Shown: positions 1-5,504 of the stretch, one piece after another | How positions within the stretch are numbered: position 1 is the first letter of the stretch | Layout of the letters: the number at the start of each line of letters is the position of its first letter | Source of the DNA: CAZAQV01 sp964487255 | GTDB lineage: Bacteria; Myxococcota_A; Polyangia; Polyangiales; CAZAQV01 | Reading direction: 5' to 3' | DNA: 6,674 bases | Assembly (NCBI GenBank): GCA_964487255.1 | Contig: CAZAQV010000069.1 | Location: forward strand, 1-6,674 | Notes under the pieces: model-generated | What the model was told of the DNA's origin: nothing | Seen by the model: the letters and a program-made list of their open reading frames with translations, nothing else | Database searches by the model: none | Made by a program: the position numbers and the translations under genes

Positions 1-54
1 GACTTAAAATCCCCCGTCCGAAAGGGCTTGCGGGTTCGACTCCCGCCCCCGGCA
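1..54 (+). tRNA. tRNA-Leu(TAA), 3' part; 5' half lies outside the window
   Basis: The stretch folds as the 3' part of a class II tRNA. The anticodon loop CTTAAAA is at 3-9, with anticodon TAA at 5-7. The 3' anticodon strand TCCCC is at 10-14. The variable arm has stem GTCC/GGGC closed by a GAAA loop (16-27). The T arm is GCGGG-TTCGACT-CCCGC (30-46), the acceptor strand CCCCGGC is at 47-53, and discriminator A is at 54. CCA is not encoded, since the next bases are TCA. The long variable arm and TAA anticodon identify leucine. The 5' half would begin left of base 1, so I infer that this is the intact, functional copy at the element's left edge. Confidence 0.82.
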
Positions 55-55
55 T
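1..55 (+). repeat. attL: left copy of 55-base direct repeat
   Basis: Bases 1-55 are identical to 6588-6642 and diverge at the next base (C against T). The repeat begins at the edge of the anticodon loop and ends one base past the tRNA. This is a typical core for tyrosine integrases that use tRNA genes. Since base 1 is the window edge, the identity could extend further left. The crossover point inside the core cannot be placed, but the anticodon loop is the usual location. Confidence 0.95.
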
Positions 56-80
56 CAGTACCCTAAGTGGCTGTGTACAA

Positions 81-99
81 ATCGTTTCCGGGAAGCGAT
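81..99. promoter_or_regulatory. Near-perfect 19-base palindrome beside attL
   Basis: ATCGTTTCCGGGAAGCGAT has two 9-base arms around a central G, and 8 of 9 positions are complementary; the exception is a T opposite G. It lies 26 bases inside attL. A dyad of this size suits a dimeric DNA-binding protein such as a repressor or directionality factor. I do not see the same motif elsewhere in the element, so the binder is unknown. Confidence 0.4.
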
Positions 100-116
100 G
101 AGGCGGTGGTGCTGTG

Positions 117-145
117 CGCTTGAGGGCACGGCGGTCCCTCAAGTG
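117..145. repeat. Strong hairpin near the left end
   Basis: CTTGAGGG (119-126) and CCCTCAAG (136-143) are perfect complements around a 9-base loop. One GT and one CG pair extend the stem outward to 117/145. A T run occurs only at 171-175, about 25 bases downstream, so it is not a classical terminator for the + strand. An alternative pairing, CACGGC (127-132) with GCCGTG (158-163), would compete with the loop region. Confidence 0.5.
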
Positions 146-307
146 TGCCGGGATTGTGCCGTGGCTGGCTGTTTTTCGCGGTGACGAAGGCGGCCTCCGA
201 CAGCTTCTTTTGACGGCACAGCCTGTCGAATCGTAGTGTATCGGCCAACTGACACGGGGGCATTAACGGCGGTCGACGTAGGCCCGCTCGAATCCTGGGG
301 GTAGCTC

Positions 308-760
308 TTGAAGAACCGAGGAATGGGCAGTGTGATTCTCCTGCTGGTGGCGGCTTGTGCGCCGATGGGGGAAGCTCCACCCCCTAGTCCCGCTCCTGAG
401 CCGACGGATGTCGCGGCTTCCGTTGACGATACATGGGACGCCGTTATTGAGATTTTTGCGCTCGACAACATCCCGATCCAAACCATCGAGCGAGCGTCGG
501 GCCTCATCGCCAGCTCCACCCTCCGGGTAGATCGGGCCTTGGCAGAGGAGGCCTCCCACTGTGGGCGGTACCACCCTGGTGGAGTGGACTACGCGGAGGA
601 GGTCACGTACAACGTCCGCGTGCGGGGGGACGAAGATGAATCCTCGGTACGCGTCACAGCTACGTGGAACAATCCCGATGCCCACTACCGCTGCCAGAGC
701 ACGGGGGCCTGGGAAGACCGATTGGAGCAGCGGATCAAGAATCTGGCCGAGGCCTCGTGA
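308..760 (+). CDS. Small predicted lipoprotein, function unknown
   Basis: The gene encodes a 150-residue protein with a type II signal. A short basic start (K2, R4) is followed by a hydrophobic stretch (about 8-16) and the lipobox VAAC with C17 as the lipidated cysteine. A Pro/Ala-rich linker (about 20-36) then leads into a compact domain (about 38-148) containing C85 and C129. The TTG start at 308 is preferred: it has a GGGGG tract 7 bases upstream and supplies the basic residues, whereas the ATG at 323 would leave an uncharged leader. The mid-domain phrase around W43 to G65 resembles BamC-like and other small outer-membrane lipoproteins, but I cannot assign a family. The gene stands alone between attL and the convergent integrase. 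Its role as cargo, for example as a surface or envelope modifier, is inference. Confidence 0.75.
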   Translation: MKNRGMGSVILLLVAACAPMGEAPPPSPAPEPTDVAASVDDTWDAVIEIFALDNIPIQTIERASGLIASSTLRVDRALAEEASHCGRYHPGGVDYAEEVTYNVRVRGDEDESSVRVTATWNNPDAHYRCQSTGAWEDRLEQRIKNLAEAS

Positions 761-802
761 GGGGCTAGTCGCGGGTCCAGACACCCTTGAGTCGGAGATG
801 AC

Positions 803-1861
803 TCAGCTCCCTATCGTCCCGTGGAGCTTGGCAAGCTTCGCGAGGCCCTCTTCCTGCGCCGCGCGGTCCACGATCGCATAACGACGGTACACGCTCTCGG
901 TCTTGTGGCCGGTCACCTTCATGGCCACGGAGCGACTCACGCCCGCACGCTCAAGGTTCATGACGGCGCTGCGGCGGAGGTCGTGGAACCACACGCCGGG
1001 CTGTCCGGCATCCTCGCAGGCGCGCTTCCAGGCGGTGCGCAAGGAGCGGATCTGCTCACCGTCTCGGTGGAATACGTGCTGGACGATCCGCTGCTGCCGG
1101 GCCTCGACTTCGCGAGTGCACGCCTTCTGGCGCTTCAGAAGCTCGTGGAGGTGAGGAAGGGCCTCGAAGACGAGTTCACGGGCCTCACGGTTCTTGGTCG
1201 AGCCGGCGGCGAGCCGGATCACCCCGGACTCCCAGTCGACCTGCGCCCAGCGCAGACCCAGCACCTCTCCCTTCCTCCACCCGGTGAACCACGCAAACTC
1301 GGTGGGCCCACGAAGATACTCCGGGAGTTCGGCGAGGATCGCCTGGAGGTCCTCAGCCGTCACGAACCCCTCACGGGTGTTCGACACCTCGATGCCGGGG
1401 ATGTGGGGGGCGGTGCCGAGTGTGCCCGCCTGGACGCTGAGGCGGAAGGCTCGCCGGAGTGCGGCCAGTTCCTTCCTGATGGTGGAGTTCGCGGCCCCGT
1501 CCGCACGGCGATGGAGAATGTACCGACGGATGCGCGGGGTCGTGATGCTCACAGCCCGCTCCCGTCGCCCAAAGAAGCTGCGGAGATGCTTCAGGCTGGA
1601 CCGCAGGCGGCGGATGCTCTTCCGCTCGTTGACCTCGTAGTCCCGCTCGATCCCCAAGAGGAGGTCATCGAGGGTCACACGCGTGGCGTCGGGGCCAATG
1701 AACCGCCCGTGGCCGATCTCCCCGAGGCGCTTCCTGAGAAGCTCCCGTGCGTCCTTCTTCCGATCCGAGCCGCTGGACTCGCGAAAGCGCTGCCCGTTGT
1801 GGGAGTAGTCGATCCACCAGACGCTCCCACGCCGATACACCCTTCCGTTTCCGTTGCTCAT
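803..1861 (-). CDS. int: Tyrosine recombinase (phage-type integrase)
   Basis: The gene encodes a 352-residue site-specific recombinase that would integrate and excise this element at the tRNA-Leu core. The N-terminus (about 5-55) has the short beta-sheet arm-binding pattern, with WWIDY at 15-19. A helical core-binding SAM-like domain covers about 62-150. The catalytic domain (about 165-345) has the full set: R196 in TGWRKGE, K223 in STKN, H293 and R296 in HDLRR, H319 in GHK, and nucleophile Y328 in YRRYA. The ATG at 1861 is chosen because GAGGGAG lies 6 to 7 bases upstream; the frame stays open to 2050, but that extension overlaps the neighbouring gene and looks non-native. It follows the zinc-finger gene by 43 bases on the same strand, so the two are probably cotranscribed. 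It is convergent with the lipoprotein gene. It appears intact and probably active. Confidence 0.97.
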   Translation of the reverse strand: MSNGNGRVYRRGSVWWIDYSHNGQRFRESSGSDRKKDARELLRKRLGEIGHGRFIGPDATRVTLDDLLLGIERDYEVNERKSIRRLRSSLKHLRSFFGRRERAVSITTPRIRRYILHRRADGAANSTIRKELAALRRAFRLSVQAGTLGTAPHIPGIEVSNTREGFVTAEDLQAILAELPEYLRGPTEFAWFTGWRKGEVLGLRWAQVDWESGVIRLAAGSTKNREARELVFEALPHLHELLKRQKACTREVEARQQRIVQHVFHRDGEQIRSLRTAWKRACEDAGQPGVWFHDLRRSAVMNLERAGVSRSVAMKVTGHKTESVYRRYAIVDRAAQEEGLAKLAKLHGTIGS

Positions 1862-1904
1862 CCTGCACTCCCTCTGGGGAAAATGTGGGACCGTGCGTTC
1901 GCCC

Positions 1905-2849
1905 TTAGCCGTTCCCTCGTTGCTTGCGCTTGGAGCGGCGGTACCGGGCGCTCTGACAGACCTCCCGAGGGCACCAGGTGTGCTGGTCCTTCCTAGGCTT
2001 CCGCGACGGGATGAAGGGCCGGCTGCAGTTGTCGCAAAAGGCGAGTCCATCCACTCGGCACACGGTGAGCATGAGATCCTTCGCGATCGCCCCCCGAAGC
2101 GTCCACTCCGGCAGGTGAGCCTGCGGCCCGTTCTCCCGCCAGCTAAAGCCCAGCACGGCGTTCCCGGCCCTGAGCCACCAGTTCACCACGCCTTCGACGT
2201 AGGCCTGCGCTTCAAGCCGGGTGAGTTGAACGCGCTCCGGGCCCTCAGGCTGGGAGGGGAGAGCACGGAGTTCCGGCCAGCCCCATCCCGACAGCACGAA
2301 CCTGGGCGTCTCGGGAACTCGGAGGTCGAACAGGTCGCCTAACGCGAGGATGTCTACATCGCGGTACGCGACCGGTCGCCTAGCCTTCCAGGCGTCCGAA
2401 GCGATCACGAGGTCCTCATCGGGTTCGGAGCGGTGCAGCCCCGCGGCCACCTCCAACACCAGCAGGACATCATCCACCGCCGCCCCCCACAGGCTCAGCG
2501 CCTCTCGGTGATCGTCGGACAGGGGGAGTCCGGCTCCGCAGTCGACGCATTTCCCGGTGTCGGAGCCGTGAGGGCAGACCCAGAGGGGCCCATACCGCTG
2601 GGCGAAATCGCGGAACTCGGACGGGGGTGCCCCCTTCAAGTCGAGGAAGGCGTCGAAAAGCCCTTCTCGCTCCCCTGAGGCCTCCTGCGGACCGCCCGAG
2701 AAGAGAAGGGCGCCTCCCTCCACGGCAGCGTCCTTGTAGGCCAAGAGAGGCGGGCCAGGAGCGTAGAGGCGGTCCATGCTCCCACCCGAATCCACCCGGG
2801 CCATGCGAGCGAGCTGGAAGCGGATATCTCTGCGTGCGGTCATGTCCAC
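1905..2849 (-). CDS. CGNR-type zinc-finger protein upstream of the integrase
   Basis: The gene encodes a 314-residue soluble protein whose C-terminus carries four cysteines, C272-x2-C275 and C293-x4-C298, followed by a very basic tail (about 302-312). This matches the CGNR zinc-finger layout, C-x2-C then W-C-x4-C-x-basic, although the CGNR letters themselves read CQSA here. A second possible metal site lies at C92, H94, C101 and C104. The central part is mixed and Trp-rich (W189, W191, W224, W225) and unrecognised. The frame starts with GTG at 2849; an ATG at 2843 and another at residue 25 (2777, with GGTGGGAG just upstream) are alternatives, and no upstream site has a strong Shine-Dalgarno. 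Placement directly before int suggests a DNA-binding partner in control of recombination or transcription. That role is inference. Confidence 0.85.
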   Translation of the reverse strand: MDMTARRDIRFQLARMARVDSGGSMDRLYAPGPPLLAYKDAAVEGGALLFSGGPQEASGEREGLFDAFLDLKGAPPSEFRDFAQRYGPLWVCPHGSDTGKCVDCGAGLPLSDDHREALSLWGAAVDDVLLVLEVAAGLHRSEPDEDLVIASDAWKARRPVAYRDVDILALGDLFDLRVPETPRFVLSGWGWPELRALPSQPEGPERVQLTRLEAQAYVEGVVNWWLRAGNAVLGFSWRENGPQAHLPEWTLRGAIAKDLMLTVCRVDGLAFCDNCSRPFIPSRKPRKDQHTWCPREVCQSARYRRSKRKQRGNG

Positions 2850-2863
2850 ATGACGTCCACGTG
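2841..2863. promoter_or_regulatory. Two tandem dyads over the zinc-finger gene start
   Basis: CATGTCCACATG (2841-2852) and ACGTCCACGT (2853-2862) are adjacent near-palindromes, each centred on CC. Read as direct repeats they are GTCCACATGAC and GTCCACGTGAA. They cover the candidate start codons of the zinc-finger gene. Tandem short dyads are typical of ribbon-helix-helix operators, and an RHH gene starts about 100 bases away, so autoregulation of the divergent pair is plausible. Confidence 0.4.
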
Positions 2864-2872
2864 AAGGGCTGG

Positions 2873-2946
2873 GTATCGTCCAGGATACGGTCTACCCTCC
2901 TCCGAGCACAAGGGCGGATGCCGTCCTTAAGCAGACCCGTAGACCG
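2873..2946. promoter_or_regulatory. Divergent control region with nested inverted repeats
   Basis: Between the divergent zinc-finger and RHH genes lie GTATC (2873-2877) with GATAC (2884-2888), and CGGTCTAC (2888-2895) with its exact 8-base complement GTAGACCG (2939-2946). AGACC also recurs at 2933-2937 and 2941-2945. On the minus strand, TTGTGC and TATCCT separated by 18 bases could be a weak promoter whose -10 overlaps the first repeat. These are operator candidates only. Confidence 0.38.
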
Positions 2947-2947
2947 C

Positions 2948-2955
2948 GGAGGTGA
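2948..2955 (+). promoter_or_regulatory. Strong ribosome binding site of the RHH gene
   Basis: GGAGGTGA is a perfect 8-base match to the anti-Shine-Dalgarno sequence, with the GGAGG core 6 bases before the GTG at 2959. This decides the start of the RHH gene in favour of 2959 over the internal GTG at 2974. The latter has its own weaker AAAGGA upstream. Confidence 0.75.
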
Positions 2956-2958
2956 GCG

Positions 2959-3150
2959 GTGGAAAGGACGAACGTGGCGAGCACCAAGCTGTCCCGGAGA
3001 GAACTCCGGGAAGTAGACGGAGCGGCGGCGCTCCTCGGGGAGACGAGGAGTGAATTCCTCCGGCGTGCGGCGATCGAGATGGCCAACCGGATGGCCGGCA
3101 CGGCCGGGGTGCGCCCCCGGGACACGCGGGTCCTCCCGGGCCACGAGTAG
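2959..3150 (+). CDS. Ribbon-helix-helix DNA-binding protein
   Basis: This is a 63-residue protein. The segment STKLSRRELREVDGAAALL (8-26) followed by the helix ETRSEFLRRAAIEMANRM (28-45) is the pattern of ribbon-helix-helix (MetJ/Arc-like) dimers: a short strand with alternating residues, helix A, a turn and helix B. Members of this fold repress transcription as dimers or tetramers on tandem operators, or act as antitoxins. No toxin gene follows, so a stand-alone regulator is more likely. It is divergent from the zinc-finger and integrase unit across a control region full of dyads, which suggests it sets the integration and excision switch. The last 15 residues are Arg/Pro-rich and probably disordered. 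Downstream is the long gene-free stretch, which a read-through transcript would enter. Confidence 0.85.
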   Translation: MERTNVASTKLSRRELREVDGAAALLGETRSEFLRRAAIEMANRMAGTAGVRPRDTRVLPGHE

Positions 3151-3326
3151 GCCTGAGAAGCCGAAATCGCATGCGGGGCTCTGACACCGTCACCCGCCGG
3201 CGCCACCTGGGGCGTCCGAAACACGACGGGAGGAGGAAGCGCCGACTTGCCAGCCAATCCGGGCAATGTCCCACCCTGACAACCCGGGCCTGACGACGGC
3301 AAACTCGACGACGCGGGAGCGAGACC

Positions 3327-3356
3327 CGTGGGGCTGTCACGAAGGCACAGCCCACG
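3327..3356 (+). repeat. Hairpin 1 of the candidate RNA
   Basis: GGGCTGT (3331-3337) pairs fully with ACAGCCC (3347-3353) around a 9-base loop. Beyond a single bulged G3330, CGT (3327-3329) pairs with ACG (3354-3356), giving 10 pairs. The following CGAAAC is unpaired and purine-rich. Confidence 0.55.
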
Positions 3357-3468
3357 AAACGAAGGAGACGAGCACGGCCGCATGTGTGACGCCCGGCACA
3401 CAGCGCGAAACTCGGCTCCTTCACCTTCGCCGCCAGACCGAACAAGGCTTTGGGACACGGCCGCAGAA

Positions 3469-3495
3469 ACGCCGACGTGCTAGTACCGTCGGCGT
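3469..3495 (+). repeat. Hairpin 2 of the candidate RNA
   Basis: ACGCCGAC (3469-3476) and GTCGGCGT (3488-3495) form eight perfect pairs. Three further pairs (3477-3479 with 3484-3486, one a GT wobble) close a CTAG loop if C3487 is bulged. This is the cleanest stem in the stretch. Confidence 0.6.
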
Positions 3496-3596
3496 AATGG
3501 GCCGGGCATGTCTAGCGCATGGGGAGACAGAAGCAAAACCCCGAGAACCCGCGTACACGGCCCGTCCCCTCCGCATTCGGGGCGTGGGGGTGGCAT

Positions 3597-3629
3597 CCTC
3601 GCCGCCGGTGGAAACGGGAGCAGGCGAGG
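3597..3629 (+). repeat. Hairpin 3 of the candidate RNA
   Basis: CCTCGCC (3597-3603) pairs perfectly with GGCGAGG (3623-3629). The 19-base interior can form a further short CCG/CGG stem closing a purine-rich loop. Confidence 0.5.
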
Positions 3630-3651
3630 CCAGGGGGGGTAAGGCTCACAA

Positions 3652-3725
3652 GGACCGGCACCATCCCTCAGGCTTCGGTATGCGCGGTGACGATTTGACA
3701 CCTTGCCCGCACGGTGCACCGGTCC
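3652..3725 (+). repeat. Long-range stem 4 of the candidate RNA
   Basis: GGACCGG (3652-3658) pairs with CCGGTCC (3719-3725), and the adjacent CACC (3659-3662) pairs with GGTG (3713-3716), with CA (3717-3718) bulged. That gives eleven pairs enclosing 50 bases. Inside, GGTG (3686-3689) can pair with CACC (3699-3702). The long closing stem with a bulge and an inner hairpin is RNA-like architecture. Confidence 0.52.
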
Positions 3726-3859
3726 GCGCAGGGGGTGGCGGCCCGTTCTTCCTCAGATCCTAGCAGCCGGCATGCGTGCCACAGGCACACAGGAACGACC
3801 GCGGGCGACAACGCTACCCATCAGTCCCGGGGGAGCATCCCGCTTAGAGGTGGGGGCGG

Positions 3860-3892
3860 CCGTAGTCGGGCGGGCAAGTGGTGCGCCTACGG
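3860..3892. repeat. Hairpin 5, last strong stem before the kinase 3' end
   Basis: CCGTA (3860-3864) pairs with TACGG (3888-3892), and GGCG (3869-3872) pairs with CGCC (3884-3887), leaving a 4-base bulge on the left arm. It lies about 40 bases past the kinase stop on the minus strand. It could therefore also serve as a weak transcription end there, but no T run follows on either strand. Confidence 0.42.
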
Positions 3893-3932
3893 AGGAAGCC
3901 AAGACAAGGCCGGTTGGACGTTGAAGACTGGC

Positions 3933-5411
3933 TCATCCGGCGGGGAACAGCGTGCGTGGGTCAAACGGGGTGTAGCGGGGCCGCTGAAGCCGCCCCTCTA
4001 ACGCAGCCAAGAGGATGCGCAGCCAGCGCTCACGAAACGCCACCTCGTCCTCATCATCGATGAAGATCGGGTCAGGGTAGGCTAGCCGTAACGTCTGGCT
4101 CCCCGAACCATCCGCTTGCATGGCCTTCTGGATATTGGTTGAGAAGGGAATCCAGCCGCCGCCGATCCTGAGGCCCCCGCCTGCGTATCCCATCTCGAAC
4201 CATCGGCAATCGCCGTCACTGTCGGTCCTTCCGTACCAGAGATTGGCCGCCCACTGGTACGGCGTAGGACCCGCCTGCTCAACGAGGATGGCTCCCCCCG
4301 CATACACCTTCCATCCTACTCTGAAGGTGTGAAGCGGACCGGCGTGATTAACGCCGATGCGGAGGTCTGCCTTACCCGGGATTTCCGCCCTCCAGGAGTC
4401 AGGCCCTCGGACCGGTCTGCAGGTCGGGATGTGGTCCTCCACCTCGTCGATGAGCCCAAGTGCTATCTCCTTCAGGAGCCCGAGACCTTCCTGAGCGAGT
4501 GAGAGTTCTGCCTGCTCTTGGGTCTGTTCGCGGCGAATGCGGGCTTCTTCCTCTGCGGCTTCTGCCGCCAGGACTCGACCCTTCTCTGCCAGGGCGGAAA
4601 GGGTACCATTGTGGCGTCGATCCGTGGGGAGGGATTCTAGAATATGGCGGGTCCTCCCGAGGGAAGGTCGAGCCTCGGGGTGCTTCCGAAGCAGCATTGT
4701 AAGAAGCGATCCCAGCTGCGGCGCTACACCCTCAACGAGTGGAGGAGGCGCATGGAGATGTTCTTCCTTCAGTTCTTGGGGGGACCCAGTGAACGGCGGA
4801 GCTCCAGTGAGCAGGGTGTGCCCTACGCAGCCGAGCGCATACAAGTCGGTAGCCTTGGAGACCTGCTGAAACGTCCATTGCTCGGGCGCCGCGTACGCCG
4901 GGGTGAGAAACTCCTTCAGCGTCTGCATCGAAGTGGAGTCTTCTACGAACCGGGCAATCCCAAAATCGGCAATCTTCCAACGTCCGTCATGCCGCAGGAT
5001 GTTTCCTGGCTTCAGATCTCTATGCACTAAGCCGGCGGCTTCTTCGAGACCCTTGGCGACTTGGGAGAGGACCTCGACTGCTTCCTCCTCCGTCAGCTTC
5101 CCACGGCCGTCCTGCAGGTACCCCTCAAGGCTGCAGTCAGCCAACGGCATGACCACATAGTACGCCTCGTCCTCTGCATCTTGGCCAGAATCCAGCGGAA
5201 CTAGGATGTTCCCGTATGGGGCGCCGGCGAGTTCTTCGGCGATACGCAGTTCGCGGTGTGCAGCGTCGGATGCGGTAAGGTGGAGTCGTTTGACCGCGAC
5301 TGGCACCCCTTCTTCACCTACTCCACGGTAGACCCTTCCGAAACCGCCGGATGGTCCCAGCTGTTCCCCAGGATCGTATTGCCATGCCGCACGATTGAGG
5401 CGGATCTCCAC
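3933..5411 (-). CDS. Ser/Thr protein kinase with novel C-terminal domain
   Basis: The gene encodes a 492-residue cytoplasmic Hanks-type kinase with no membrane segment. The catalytic domain (about 12-262) is complete. It has the glycine loop G19-P-S-G-G-F-G25, ATP-binding K41 in VAVK, the catalytic loop HRDLKPGN (H130, D132, K135, N137), Mg-binding D149 in DFG, APE at 175-177, D189 of helix F, and R248. It is followed by a charged, Glu/Ala-rich probable coiled coil (about 272-325), then a Trp- and Gly-rich domain (about 335-475) that I do not recognise and that may sense a ligand or hold a substrate. The GTG start at 5411 has AAGGAG at a spacing of 7. The barrel-protein gene lies 93 bases upstream on the same strand, so cotranscription is possible. 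A signalling or anti-phage role is suggested only by the island context. Confidence 0.96.
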   Translation of the reverse strand: MEIRLNRAAWQYDPGEQLGPSGGFGRVYRGVGEEGVPVAVKRLHLTASDAAHRELRIAEELAGAPYGNILVPLDSGQDAEDEAYYVVMPLADCSLEGYLQDGRGKLTEEEAVEVLSQVAKGLEEAAGLVHRDLKPGNILRHDGRWKIADFGIARFVEDSTSMQTLKEFLTPAYAAPEQWTFQQVSKATDLYALGCVGHTLLTGAPPFTGSPQELKEEHLHAPPPLVEGVAPQLGSLLTMLLRKHPEARPSLGRTRHILESLPTDRRHNGTLSALAEKGRVLAAEAAEEEARIRREQTQEQAELSLAQEGLGLLKEIALGLIDEVEDHIPTCRPVRGPDSWRAEIPGKADLRIGVNHAGPLHTFRVGWKVYAGGAILVEQAGPTPYQWAANLWYGRTDSDGDCRWFEMGYAGGGLRIGGGWIPFSTNIQKAMQADGSGSQTLRLAYPDPIFIDDEDEVAFRERWLRILLAALEGRLQRPRYTPFDPRTLFPAG

Positions 5412-5418
5412 CCCGTCA

Positions 5419-5424
5419 CTCCTT
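5419..5424 (-). promoter_or_regulatory. Ribosome binding site of the kinase gene
   Basis: On the minus strand AAGGAG stands 7 bases before the GTG codon at 5411. This is a strong site and fixes the start of the kinase. The first residues then lead directly into the kinase fold. Confidence 0.75.
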
Positions 5425-5435
5425 GATAGAGAGTA

Positions 5436-5471
5436 CCTCCCTACGGGCTCGATCTCTCTGAGCCCGGGAGG
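5436..5471. repeat. 12-bp hairpin between barrel and kinase genes, with competing pairing
   Basis: CGGGCTC (5444-5450) pairs perfectly with GAGCCCG (5460-5466) around a 9-base loop. CCTCC (5436-5440) pairs with GGAGG (5467-5471) after a 3-base bulge. A second partner, CCTCCCG (5494-5500), is also a perfect match to CGGGAGG (5465-5471), so two stems compete for the same strand. On the minus strand this lies in the leader of the kinase gene, just after the barrel gene stop. It could be a terminator without a T run, a processing site or an attenuator-like switch. Confidence 0.5.
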
Positions 5472-5504
5472 CGTTGAACTACCCGGAAGCGGACCTCCCG
5501 CGTC

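Larger units (their letters stand above)
56..307. other. Non-coding left end next to attL
   Basis: No convincing gene is seen in these 252 bases. They carry a near-perfect 19-base palindrome (81-99), a perfect 8-bp hairpin (119-143), and a longer-range inverted repeat GTGCCGT (156-162) with ACGGCAC (213-219). Such symmetric sites beside an attachment core could bind integrase, a directionality factor or a regulator. They could equally hold the termination signal of the upstream tRNA and the promoter of the lipoprotein gene. No clear sigma70-type promoter stands out. Confidence 0.6.
3259..3892 (+). ncRNA. Candidate large structured RNA in a 780-base gene-free stretch
   Basis: The whole gap between the RHH stop (3150) and the kinase stop (3933) has no believable protein. 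Its open frames are rich in Arg, Pro, Thr and His, differ between strands and lack domains. It holds many perfect or near-perfect stems: 3259-3287, 3327-3356, 3383-3402, 3469-3495, 3597-3629, 3652-3725, 3776-3788 and 3860-3892. The joining segments on the + strand are purine-rich (CGAAAC, GAGAA, GGAAAC), which favours a + strand RNA, perhaps following the RHH gene. The ends are set by the outermost stems I trust, not by a promoter or terminator. It might instead be a 3' UTR of either convergent gene, or decayed sequence. The block at 3384-3590 resembles group II intron domain I in layout. Confidence 0.42.

Noticed and set aside
821..1996. + strand open frame of 391 codons opposite the integrase
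   Set aside because: It is the antisense shadow of int, which has all six catalytic residues; the antisense product lacks any recognisable domain.
1862..2050. N-terminal extension of the integrase up to 2050
   Set aside because: The extension overlaps the zinc-finger gene, is Ser/Ala/Gly-rich with no fold, and the ATG at 1861 has a good ribosome site and starts at the usual integrase N-terminus.
2959..3150. Antitoxin of a toxin-antitoxin pair
   Set aside because: RHH proteins often are antitoxins, but no toxin-like frame follows on the same strand; the next 780 bases are non-coding.
2892..3458. Minus-strand open frames across the RHH gene
   Set aside because: They oppose a clear RHH gene with a perfect ribosome site and have low-complexity Ser/Arg/Pro-rich products.
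3266..3763. + strand open frame of 165 codons inside the gene-free stretch
   Set aside because: Composition is Arg/Thr/Pro/His-rich and low in hydrophobic residues, there is no ribosome site, and it runs through many strong RNA stems. It looks like a chance frame in GC-rich sequence.
3151..3932. Complete group II intron
   Set aside because: No domain V hairpin with a catalytic triad, no domain VI and no reverse transcriptase could be found by eye; only a partial domain I-like block is reported, as a hypothesis.
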